Shown piece by piece: positions 19,792 to 28,269 of a stretch of DNA of 64,000 bases. Position 1 is the first letter of the stretch; the number at the start of each line of letters is the position of its first letter. This DNA is from Nematocida ironsii (taxonomy: Eukaryota > Microsporidia): positions 1-64,000 of the forward strand of contig LTDK01000158.1 of NCBI GenBank assembly GCA_001642415.1, in the 5' to 3' direction. A program made the position numbers and the translations under genes. The notes under the pieces were generated by a model. That model ran no database searches and was not told where the DNA came from. It worked only from the letters and a program-made list of their open reading frames with translations.

Positions 19792-21057
19792 ATGAACACA
19801 CAGCACACCCCACAACATACACCTAAAAAATCATTTATTTTTACACATAGTGCATATAATACTGCCATAAACTCATTATTATATACACTATGTGTAATAT
19901 ATCTTATACTTTCTGGTTATACTCTCTCAATATGCAGTATGCCATTCGATAAATTACTCAGTACAGTACTACTCATTGCTTATAACATAATAGGTATTAA
20001 AGTACTCTATATAATATGCATTATAATATACATATCCATATATAACCATTTCTTTATAACCAATGTGTATTATAATATGAAACTATCCATTATTTATAAC
20101 ACATACATTAATATATTCACATCTAATCTGTACACTAATATTAACTGTATTAGTTATATCTTCTCTTATTTATACTTGCTTAGTACATATACTATTATTT
20201 ATTACACAAAATGTAATATATTCTCATGTATATGCCTTATATGGAATACTTTTATATACTTATTAGTATCATTATATACAGGATATTTATACGGGGATTA
20301 TTTAGTCACAAATCCTTATAAACCATGGAATATTAAATTAGCATATTACTTATTACACAATGTGTATAAAAAACTATATAAAATACCTGGCTTATCTATT
20401 ATGTATATTATACAAATATTAAAAGTAAGTATACAGAAAGTAATATACACGTATAATACAGAAAGTATTACTAATAATAATACGCATAGGTGTATAAGTA
20501 ATAATCATAATACATTATATAATACACATAATAGTATAAGTAATATACAATATAATACGCATAATAGTATAAGTAATAATAATATGTGTAATAAGTCATC
20601 ACAAATTAAACCTATTAGATATGATCAAATAGATATAATACTGTTAAATCATATTATATTTAATAATTATACATATAATATAGTAGATAATAGATTTAGT
20701 ACATATTATATTATTACTAAGTCTATGTTTATTAGTAATATTGTTTTAATTATTATTTCTGGTAATTTATTTTTATTTTTTATTTTTTTATTAGATTATA
20801 AAAATATTTTAAATTATTTAATATACTTTACTGTATTTACAATACTTGTCATAACATGTATAATAGGTGAGTGTATGTGTATTAGGTCTATGATGATATT
20901 TAAAGATATTTATGGAGATAATTATAATAAAGAAATAAATTTAGTATATGAGAATATATTGCATAATATGTACTATATTCTATTAAATATAGATAATACA
21001 GAATATAATAGTAATATATATGATGTGAGACTAATAGATACATTAGATAAGATATAA
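19792..21057 (+). CDS. Multi-spanning membrane protein (421 aa), unknown
   Basis: Residues about 28-175 contain five to six hydrophobic helices. A polar Asn/Ser/His-rich linker (about 225-265, repeated NTHNSIS units) follows, then two more helices (about 312-365) and a soluble tail. The six-helices-then-soluble-domain layout would suit a nuclear-pore anchor such as NDC1 or a lipid-modifying enzyme, but I see no diagnostic motif. Several hydrophobic stretches are encoded by copies of the TTACAC-GTGTAA palindrome (for example YTLCVIYL from ACACTATGTGTAAT, and LLHNVYKK), so repeats have become part of the coding sequence. Start taken at the first ATG; there is no earlier in-frame ATG. Confidence 0.6.
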   Translation: MNTQHTPQHTPKKSFIFTHSAYNTAINSLLYTLCVIYLILSGYTLSICSMPFDKLLSTVLLIAYNIIGIKVLYIICIIIYISIYNHFFITNVYYNMKLSIIYNTYINIFTSNLYTNINCISYIFSYLYLLSTYTIIYYTKCNIFSCICLIWNTFIYLLVSLYTGYLYGDYLVTNPYKPWNIKLAYYLLHNVYKKLYKIPGLSIMYIIQILKVSIQKVIYTYNTESITNNNTHRCISNNHNTLYNTHNSISNIQYNTHNSISNNNMCNKSSQIKPIRYDQIDIILLNHIIFNNYTYNIVDNRFSTYYIITKSMFISNIVLIIISGNLFLFFIFLLDYKNILNYLIYFTVFTILVITCIIGECMCIRSMMIFKDIYGDNYNKEINLVYENILHNMYYILLNIDNTEYNSNIYDVRLIDTLDKI

Positions 21058-21128
21058 AATATATCTTAATTAAAAATCAGTTATAAAAATAATAAAAAGT
21101 GGGTATTTATTGGTAATTTATTTCTATT

Positions 21129-22514
21129 TTAATCAAATCTTGTATAATTATTTTGTGATTTTGGTTTTCTTGGTGCATCCACTGACCAACTTACATTCTC
21201 ATCTTCTTTTACACCGAGGTATTCAATTAATTCTTTAAGGGCACTCTCTTTGTCTGTGATGTGCTCCTTTTTAGTTACTCTTAATGAACCCTTGTACGTC
21301 TTGACATATTTCTGTGCTAATTGATATATCACAGGAACACCTTTTATTATGCTTTTAATCCTCTCCTCAACTGATTTCTTATGGTTTGTTTTATACGGAA
21401 GGACTTCCTGTGGGAATCCTTCAACACCCTTTAAATCTGTTAGTACGGGAAGTTCTTGTTTTGTAATGGCTAGGATATTCTTTCCTTTTGCTCCATTTCT
21501 TGCAGTTCTTCCTGCTCTGTGAATGTACGTCTCTTTGGAATCTGGTGCATCTAGTTGTATAACAATATCAACACTTGTGAAATCAAGTCCTCTTGCTGCA
21601 ATATCTGTACAGAAGAGGATCTGTGGTTCTTTCTCACTGAATTTATAATATGTCTCAACCCTTTTATTCTGGGACATATTCCCATTTAAGTATAAAGCAC
21701 TGATACCCACGCGCATTTTTTTAATAATAGTATAGTAGAAAGTGACTTCTTTACACGTAGTAAGGAATACAATAATCCTTTTTCTGAGGTTTTGTTTGAT
21801 AGTTGTGTATAGCAAATCGAATTTCTGTGCTGGTGTGGTTATGTACGCTGTTTGTATAAGGTTTAATGGCTCTTCATCTTTACTTTCACTTAGTGAAATG
21901 AATTCTGGGTTTTCAATGTCCCAGACTCTTTTAGCCTGGGCAATTGCATCTGCGGTGGCTGAAAATAAGAGAGTCTGTCTTTTCTTTGACATATACTCTA
22001 GAATACTTTCAACTGTCTCTTTGAACCCCATCTCCATGAGCTTATCTGCCTCATCAATTACTAAGCACTCTAAATTATCTCCATTGAAATTCCATCCTCT
22101 TTCTAAGTGGTCTAATAATCTGCCTGGTGTGCATACAACTACATTTAATTCACCAACGGCTTCTTTCTCTCTCTCTACATCTCTGCCTCCAATTAGCAGA
22201 CCTCCACTTAAGTGCGTAAACTGCCCAAGTGTCTGTAAAACAGTAAATATCTGCAGTGCTAATTCTCTAGTGGGTGTAATAATCACAGCACCAAGACCGT
22301 CTGCACGCAACCACTTTACTTTCAATAATCTCTCAAGCATAGGCACTAAAAAAGCCAGAGTTTTGCCAGATCCAGTTTTTGCTGAACAGACTATGTTCTT
22401 TCTCTTTAGTGCCAGTGGAATAATCTTACTCTGTACTAATTTTGGTGTTTTAAACTCCCCGGCATCTAACCCCTTTAATATAACTGGGCTTAGCCCAAAT
22501 TCTTTAAAAGACAT
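21129..22514 (-). CDS. DBP4: DEAD-box RNA helicase DBP4/HCA4-like (461 aa)
   Basis: ATP-dependent RNA helicase of ribosome assembly. Motifs in order: F-x-Q motif region (FKTPKLVQSKIIPLAL), AKTGSGKT (motif I), PTRELALQI (Ia), GGRDV, TPGRLLDH (Ib), VIDEADKLMEMGF (motif II, DEAD), SAT (III), IVFLTTCKEV (IV), TDIAARGLDF (V) and HRAGRTAR (VI). The phrase DGLGAVIITPTRELALQI and the AQKYVKTYKGSLRV tail (family form A-x-x-x-x-x-YIRS) point to the DBP4/DDX10 branch, which works on U14 snoRNA release in 18S processing. The long C-terminal extension of yeast DBP4 is missing. The ATG lies 30 bases from the divergent TAF9 ATG. Confidence 0.8.
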   Translation of the reverse strand: MSFKEFGLSPVILKGLDAGEFKTPKLVQSKIIPLALKRKNIVCSAKTGSGKTLAFLVPMLERLLKVKWLRADGLGAVIITPTRELALQIFTVLQTLGQFTHLSGGLLIGGRDVEREKEAVGELNVVVCTPGRLLDHLERGWNFNGDNLECLVIDEADKLMEMGFKETVESILEYMSKKRQTLLFSATADAIAQAKRVWDIENPEFISLSESKDEEPLNLIQTAYITTPAQKFDLLYTTIKQNLRKRIIVFLTTCKEVTFYYTIIKKMRVGISALYLNGNMSQNKRVETYYKFSEKEPQILFCTDIAARGLDFTSVDIVIQLDAPDSKETYIHRAGRTARNGAKGKNILAITKQELPVLTDLKGVEGFPQEVLPYKTNHKKSVEERIKSIIKGVPVIYQLAQKYVKTYKGSLRVTKKEHITDKESALKELIEYLGVKEDENVSWSVDAPRKPKSQNNYTRFD

Positions 22515-22544
22515 AAAATATTTTCACAGAAAGAATATTTTATA

Positions 22545-22955
22545 ATGGGTTCTTCAGACAGCTTAGCACCAAGAGATGCCAAAATAATCTCATTAATTCT
22601 GAGATCTGTTGGAATTGAAGAGTGCGAACCAAAAGTAATCCTGCAGTTCCTAGAAGTAGCATACAAATATTTTATTGAGGCACTAGAAGATGCGATGTTA
22701 TACGCAGAGCATGCAGGCAGAACAACTCCAAACGGTGCAGATATTAAACTGGCAATTCAAACAAAAGTGGGAAAGTATTTTGTTCCTCCTCCTCCCAGAC
22801 AATTTATGCTGGAAATAAGTTCAAGAATAAACTCTAAACCACTCACTGTATTAGAAACATCTAACCTCATAAGAATCCCTGGTGAGAAAACAAGCCTGTT
22901 AGAGTTGTACTATGCCACAATAAGAAAGGATGAAACCAGAAAAAGGAAGAAATAA
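22545..22955 (+). CDS. TAF9: TAF9, histone-fold subunit of TFIID/SAGA (136 aa)
   Basis: TAF9 is an H3-like histone-fold protein that pairs with TAF6 in TFIID and SAGA. The opening PRDAKIISLILRSVGIEECE, the helix 2 to loop segment YAEHAGRTTPNGADIKLAIQ and the PPPPRQFMLEI sequence after the fold are hallmark TAF9 features. The histone fold spans about residues 9-85, followed by the conserved PPPR segment and a basic RKRKK tail. It is close to the minimal length for the family, as usual in microsporidia. It is divergent with DBP4 over only 30 bases, so both promoters are overlapping or bidirectional. SPT20, another SAGA subunit, is also in this window. Confidence 0.88.
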   Translation: MGSSDSLAPRDAKIISLILRSVGIEECEPKVILQFLEVAYKYFIEALEDAMLYAEHAGRTTPNGADIKLAIQTKVGKYFVPPPPRQFMLEISSRINSKPLTVLETSNLIRIPGEKTSLLELYYATIRKDETRKRKK

Positions 22956-23456
22956 ATATTCTATCTTATTATCTGTTATTTCTTTATATTGACTGGTATT
23001 ATCCGTTATTTCTTTATATTTAGCAAATCTAACACATTCACAAAAATCCTGTTACTGCTCAAATAATGTAGTTTAAGATATTGAAAGAAGGCCTTTTATT
23101 ATGAATATGCCATGAACTGCACTTACTCCTGATGTATTATAGTGTTAATCCTTCCTTGATTCTCTTCTTAAATTAGAAAATAAATCAGCTTAAATACTCA
23201 AAAGTTAATCTGTTGATTTCTATCCACTGCCTTTGTTTAGTAAATAACTGTTAAAATATATGCTCTAACAGGCCATCCTACATCACATATACATAATTGG
23301 TATTGCCACAGTATTAAAAATAAATTATACACGTATACTTATTATGAATATTGTATAATAATTACGGTTTGTATATAAAATACTTAAAGAAGAAATATAA
23401 AATATTTAAATTTGTCCGTTTTTTTAAAGTGTAAATATTAAAATATTTATAAATTT
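22956..23456. other. AT-rich spacer before a family B gene
   Basis: Contains a short direct repeat (GTTATTTCTTTATATT at about 22977 and 23008). Its last 57 bases are the conserved family B upstream block. No gene seen in the remainder. Confidence 0.55.
23400..23456 (+). promoter_or_regulatory. Conserved upstream block of family B genes, copy 2
   Basis: Nearly the same sequence as 28211-28269 and the reverse complement of 19305-19362, ending in AAATTT directly before ATG. The differences are a few bases around the T-run (GTCCGTTTTTTT here, GTTGATTTTTTTT at 28223) and one T fewer in the second A/T block. Confidence 0.65.
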
Positions 23457-24922
23457 ATGGTAGGGCATATTGATGAGAATGAGTTAAGAACAAAATTACA
23501 AAGAGAATTTAAAGATAAAGAAGGAAAAATAGAACAAAAAGATATAAGTAAATTACTTAATATAATAACAGAAATTAACAGAAAAAGAAGAATATTTACA
23601 GGAATATCAAGTCCACTGGATAATTTAGCATATAATATGCTTTATAAGCAAATATATAGTAGAATTAGATTTGAGCGGTATACTGAAGATTATATTGTAT
23701 CAAAAATGAATGACTGTATAAAACATGTAGACTTAATTATAGATATAATTATGAATGTAGCAAAGGAATTAGAGAGTGACGATCAAAAACAAGCATTTTA
23801 TAATTTAATGGGGAATAACCATATAATTATAGCAGAAGTATATAAATTTAAATGGAATTTCTTCATTCCTTCCATTAACATACTGTGTAGGAAAGCAGGC
23901 ATACAAAAATTAAATGATAAAATAACTTCAGAATATGCAATGGTTAAACTATGTGAGTTAACTGACTCAGGAGAGTGCTCTAGATTACAGAGAGTATTTG
24001 ATATACTAATGAAACATGGTGATGATCTAACAATAACAGATAAGAATGGAATAGAACAATCAAATGCAGATAAATTAGGATTAACAGAAGATGATATTTA
24101 TTCATTACAGCTAATTACAAGAACATATAGATGGAATAATATTGATTTTAATAAGTTTTTAAATGATTCAATTTATAATTCAATTTATATTGAAGACAAT
24201 GAACATTCTTTAAATTATTCCATTAGTAATTTATATAATACCGTATTTGATATGTCTGAAAGTAATGGTATATCAAATATTGAGTCATATAAAAAAAAGA
24301 ATATAGACAAAATTAAAGAATACTTAAATGAACTAATGAGTAAAGAAAGAATGGGCATTGATAATGAAATTAGAGAATCAAAAGTGTATAATCATATAAA
24401 AAACATAAACACTTTAATATTGAAGATTTCAAGAATAATGTAATTCAAAAGTATTTAAAATCAATCGAACCTGGTATTTTAAGTATTATTGGCCCATATG
24501 GCTATACAAAAAAAATTGTAAGTGAAGAACTAAAAAACATAAATAGAATACAAAATAATGAAATTAACTCTAAAGTAGTGAAACCTTTACCAGAAACACC
24601 CTCTACACTAGTACAGCGTATAAATGAACCTAATAATCAGTTGGTAGAAGCTAATAAATTAGGAAATGAAGATAATAAGAACCCAACAGAAACCATCTCC
24701 ACCTCTACTAAACCTATTCATACTTTTTCTACTACTTCAAATCGGCCTAATGAAAAATTATCATCACAGCATAAAGAATTACCTACAAGTTTCTGGAATA
24801 CTAAAAACATATCAATTATAGTAATATTTATGATTAGTTCTATAATTATTCTTAGTATAATATTATTATACTCTAATGAAGCAAAGAAGATTATGAATAA
24901 TTTAAATACTTCATTGTTTTAA
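23457..24922 (+). pseudogene. Family B protein gene broken by one frameshift
   Basis: The first frame (23457-24443) holds the family core: NAMVKLCELT-like AMVKLCELTDSGECSRLQR, LMKHGDDLTITDKNGIEQ, then LGLTEDDIYSLQLITR. At about 24411-24416 the frame is lost in a short T run that appears one base short. The following frame carries on at once with the family sequence FKNNVIQKYLKSIEP and continues to 24922. That part holds a Thr/Pro/Asn-rich stretch of about 80 residues not seen in the other copies, and then the usual membrane anchor (ISIIVIFMISSIIILSIILL). Either the gene is a recent pseudogene or the base call is wrong; the intact anchor argues that any break is young. Confidence 0.75.
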
Positions 24923-25647
24923 TATTATGTAAATTTTAGATGACTTAATAACTATCCTAGAATCAGAATTACACGTCTAACACACCAAGAATAAAAACCA
25001 TAAATAACCAATTAAATAATACCATTTATATGCATATCCATAGAAAAAAATTAGTAGTGTATTATAAAAGTTGGTTTCTTAGAAAAAGTCATTAAGATAC
25101 TTTAATTTTCTATTTAATTTGTATACGTATTTAGACTGCGCAATCAATTTAATTTATGTTGACGTGCGGTGTCAACAACAATTTCTAATTTCATTTATAC
25201 TGTCATGTTTCTGTAGGCATTCTGATAACTCATGTGTTACTATACTAATGTTAGTCTTAGTATACAATAATACAGACGGTTAGTTATTCCCTTGTACATT
25301 ATTAAGACTCATTCAAAATTTTTATTATTCTTATCTTATATAGCTTCAATTTCTAGTTATACAGCGCTATAAGACTTTGCAGGCGTGAGTGTGAGGCTTC
25401 CGCACTAGAAACCAACATAGACACTTCATATTTATCATCTGTAAGCCATGCCATTATGTCTATGCATAAATGATAGTTATTCTTTATAATATACCAAGAC
25501 AGGATTATTCTTATTATTTAACAATATTGCAAATGTAATGGCGCATCAATTGAATAAATCAATTTGGGATTGTACATCAAAATAAATTAGTTTGATCATG
25601 TGGTCTATAAATAAAAATTGAGAATTAAGTAATGCTAAAATTTACGA
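24923..25647. other. Spacer with LTR-like remnant and duplicated flank
   Basis: Besides the remnant at 25059-25177, bases about 24990-25090 resemble 28067-28150 (AATAAAAACCATAAATAACCAATTAAA against AATAAAAAGCCATAAAAAACTAATTAAA, then TTTATA-GC and CCATA blocks). About 25309-25345 resembles 42783-42822 (ACTCATTCAA, TTTTTATTATTCT, TTATAT). A GC-rich patch near 25372-25412 may belong to another old element. No gene. Confidence 0.5.
25059..25177 (-). mobile_element. LTR-like remnant, second type, copy 2
   Basis: On the minus strand it starts TGTTGACACC and aligns over its length with 16723-16840. Shared blocks are AACATAAATTAAATTGATT, TAAATACGTATACAAATT and CTAAGAAA. The first 21 bases can fold back (TGTTGAC paired with GTCAACA). 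The TATA box and AATAAA seen in copy 1 are partly lost. No coding sequence. Confidence 0.5.
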
Positions 25648-27558
25648 ATGAATAATTATAAGAATTCAACTACATTAATAGCACAGAATATAAAAGAAGT
25701 ATTAACAACAATAAAAGCAAAAGAACACGCAGTTAAAAAAGGATTACAACCACTAAAGACCAGCAATATTATAGTATTAGTAATGATAGTGCTTTTTGTG
25801 GGCGAGATATACTCTTCACGTCCAGATATGATATCAAATATACTATCTGTTGTAGAAAATTATAAAATAAATAATCCAGAAAGAGGTGAAGTAGAAATTC
25901 ATCCAGATGGAAATTTAAATCTAGCAATGTCATATGTGCATACTAAAGGTGGGCACATGATGATATTAAGATGTTTGAATACAAACATAAAAATGTGGCA
26001 TCCGGATGAAATGGTAACAAGCCGGCATAATCAACTTAATATTGGCAGTACGAGATACAATATTGGAAGAGAAATGCTGAATTCTATTCTACCATATGAA
26101 GGAGAAGTGCTAAAGTACATTAAAGAACACCATGAGATTCTTCTTTGGCTATATGATTCTAATGGTGTGATGGTATATAGATCGTACGATGGTTGTTTTG
26201 CCGATTCGTTTTGGACGAACTCTATCAATGAAAAAAGCAAAAATAATTACATTGAAGGCGACTATAAGCTAATGGCCGCACTATTTCTTCTATCAGAAGG
26301 TCTTAAGTTGCCGCTTAAACATGAACACACTAAAGGCATACCAAAAATTACTTTATACAAGTATAGTGAAGACAATGCAAGGATTATTTTTCAAATTAAA
26401 GACACACTATACAGTAGTGAAATGGAGAATCAAAATATGCATGATGTAATTGACTTTTTATCTAATTACTGCAACAGTCCTATATTAGAAGATGCTGGGT
26501 TTAAAGATCCAACGAACTATGAAGAATATGCCACTGGGAATTTTATATATACTCCAGGATTCCTTATACGGACTTACATATATCATTATTTAAATAAAAT
26601 ACCAAAAACAGAACCAGAACTGTTTATTAAAGCAGTGCATGATATATTGTGGGAGTATATGCCAAAAAAGGGACAAACCGGTAGTAAAACAGAAATGAAA
26701 TCTAAAGCAGAGGAATTATTCGAAAAGTTCTTTATATCTACTAATAATTCTGATCCGGCCATTAAAGAGAAGAAGCGCCTTATGCTTAAAGACATAAAAA
26801 ATATATTTAAAGTAAACGAATTCGTATGGAAATCTAATGATTCTAATCCTGTTGAAGTGGACATGAACCTCAGTGAATTAGCTGATATGATTGGTAAGGA
26901 TGTTTCTAACAGACAGAATGATTCATTTATGCGAATTACGCTTAATGACTATATGAAATACTTATCCGTGCATAAAAAATACAATAATAAAGGTAAGGAT
27001 GGTATTGTCAAATACATATTTGAATTAACAAAGGAGCAATTTGAAATGTTCTCTAAAAACCAGCTTATTGGCATTAAACACTGTGTCCCATATGTGGGAA
27101 TAGAAAAACAATATGATTTGATTTTTCTATTAATAGCAAGGGTGGCTAGGATGAATCCGATGAGAACAGATCCTATAATGATTCTAATTCAGAATTTGCT
27201 AGCAAGCGCATATCGGAAAATCTCTGAGGACAGTACTGAAGAAGACTATTTGGTTTATTACATTGCAGCTTTTATTCTTGAGACAATTATTGAAGGAAAA
27301 CCTGATATAACTTCTATTCTAGATCCAAAATCATTGAAGACTGATAAAATGCTAAGTAATTCTATAAAGAAGCTAAAACCTATTTCAGATATACTTGTAT
27401 ACCTGTCAGTCAAGCGTGCAGACCTTGCGCTTGCTAAATTTATATTGGCATACAAACAAATGGAAAAGATATATAATAATTCATGTGGCGTATGCAAGCT
27501 AATAGATGAAAATGCATCTAAACAGGAGAAAGAACTGCTAATTTCTTTCATAAGATAA
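25648..27558 (+). CDS. Family A large membrane/secreted-type protein (636 aa)
   Basis: Third member of the family at 431-3193 and 4521-6842. Shared anchors are GNLNLAMSYVHTKGGHM near residue 90, a KLMAALFLLSEGLKLPLK block near 210 and PTNYEEYATGNFIYTPGFLI near 290. It differs at the N-terminus: about 45 polar, basic residues precede the hydrophobic stretch (SNIIVLVMIVLFVGEIYSS), so as annotated it would be a type II signal-anchor protein, not one with a cleaved signal peptide. An internal start near that helix is possible. It is the shortest copy, ending about 140-280 residues earlier than the others. Function unknown; neighbours are family B genes and LTRs. Confidence 0.78.
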   Translation: MNNYKNSTTLIAQNIKEVLTTIKAKEHAVKKGLQPLKTSNIIVLVMIVLFVGEIYSSRPDMISNILSVVENYKINNPERGEVEIHPDGNLNLAMSYVHTKGGHMMILRCLNTNIKMWHPDEMVTSRHNQLNIGSTRYNIGREMLNSILPYEGEVLKYIKEHHEILLWLYDSNGVMVYRSYDGCFADSFWTNSINEKSKNNYIEGDYKLMAALFLLSEGLKLPLKHEHTKGIPKITLYKYSEDNARIIFQIKDTLYSSEMENQNMHDVIDFLSNYCNSPILEDAGFKDPTNYEEYATGNFIYTPGFLIRTYIYHYLNKIPKTEPELFIKAVHDILWEYMPKKGQTGSKTEMKSKAEELFEKFFISTNNSDPAIKEKKRLMLKDIKNIFKVNEFVWKSNDSNPVEVDMNLSELADMIGKDVSNRQNDSFMRITLNDYMKYLSVHKKYNNKGKDGIVKYIFELTKEQFEMFSKNQLIGIKHCVPYVGIEKQYDLIFLLIARVARMNPMRTDPIMILIQNLLASAYRKISEDSTEEDYLVYYIAAFILETIIEGKPDITSILDPKSLKTDKMLSNSIKKLKPISDILVYLSVKRADLALAKFILAYKQMEKIYNNSCGVCKLIDENASKQEKELLISFIR

Positions 27559-27695
27559 ATCATGTCTAATACGGAAGCCGCAATAAACTTTTATTCATTA
27601 AAATAGGCTTTATATATAAATTTACATGAGTGACATAAAAGTTCTTATTCTACATTAACACATTCACTATAACATATTTAAAATTATTTTGTAAT

Positions 27696-28035
27696 TGACG
27701 TACCCACGTGGAGTAACGCCACACCGCCCTGCCACGTAGCCAAGAAAGAGAAGAAAAGTGAAAGGGGAGAGCTCTTTATTGTCTTTAGGAAGCGGCCCAA
27801 GCCTGCGCGGACACGGAGTCCTTGGCGCAGTTGCGTTAGGCCTGGCGCTGAAGTTAAGCCGTCGATGCTTCCCTGAGTCTCCCCCTAAATCGGGGGAAGA
27901 GCTCCGGTTAAATAGTCGGAAGTTGATATACTAGTTCAGAGATCCCGGCCTTTTGTTTTGGCGGGATCACCGCGCGAGCTGGCGCGCAGACGGATCACCC
28001 TCAGGGGCTCTCGTCTGAGTGGTGGTGTCACCACA
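27696..28035 (-). mobile_element. Solo LTR of a retrotransposon, 340 bases, with 5-base target duplication
   Basis: An island of GC-rich sequence in AT-rich surroundings. It runs TG...CA (TGACGTACCC at 27696 to GTGTCACCACA at 28035 on the plus strand) and is flanked on both sides by GTAAT (27691-27695 and 28036-28040), a 5-base target-site duplication. Read on the minus strand it starts TGTGGTGACACC, has CTATTTAA as a TATA-like box and ACAATAAAGAGCTC as a poly(A)-signal-like block, so the element probably points left. No gag or pol lies beside it, so it is a solo LTR left by recombination. LTR elements of the Ty3 type are known in microsporidia; the class cannot be set from an LTR alone. Confidence 0.85.
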
Positions 28036-28210
28036 GTAATATTATATGTCATATCTGATACTTTAGAATAAAAAGCCATAAAAAACTAATTAAACAATAC
28101 TCTTTATAAGCGTGGCCATAATAGAAACTTAGAAATGCGTTATATAATGGCTTCATAGTTATCATATATAATTTTCGGGTTATATCCTATATTCCTGTTA
28201 AATAACCATA

Positions 28211-28269
28211 AAATATTTAAATTTGTTGATTTTTTTTAAAGTGTAAATATTAAAATATTTTATAAATTT
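28211..28269 (+). promoter_or_regulatory. Conserved upstream block of family B genes, copy 3
   Basis: Matches 23400-23456 and the reverse complement of 19305-19362 almost base for base up to the ATG. The other two family B genes (43626-44837, 59732-61090) lack it, so it marks a subgroup. Confidence 0.65.

Larger units (their letters stand above)
27559..28269. other. Spacer carrying the intact solo LTR
   Basis: Dominated by the LTR at 27696-28035 and, at its right end, the conserved family B upstream block at 28211-28269. Bases 28067-28150 resemble 24990-25090. No gene. Confidence 0.7.

Noticed and set aside
24578..24922. Separate small membrane protein gene
   Set aside because: It has no ATG at the frame start (GTG) and continues the family B sequence after a one-base slip; it is the 3' part of the gene starting at 23457.
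27700..28030. GC-rich block as a structured RNA (SRP, RNase P or rRNA fragment)
   Set aside because: It has TG...CA ends with a 5-base target duplication and a second, decayed copy at 3305, so an LTR explains it better. I saw no SRP or RNase P core motif.
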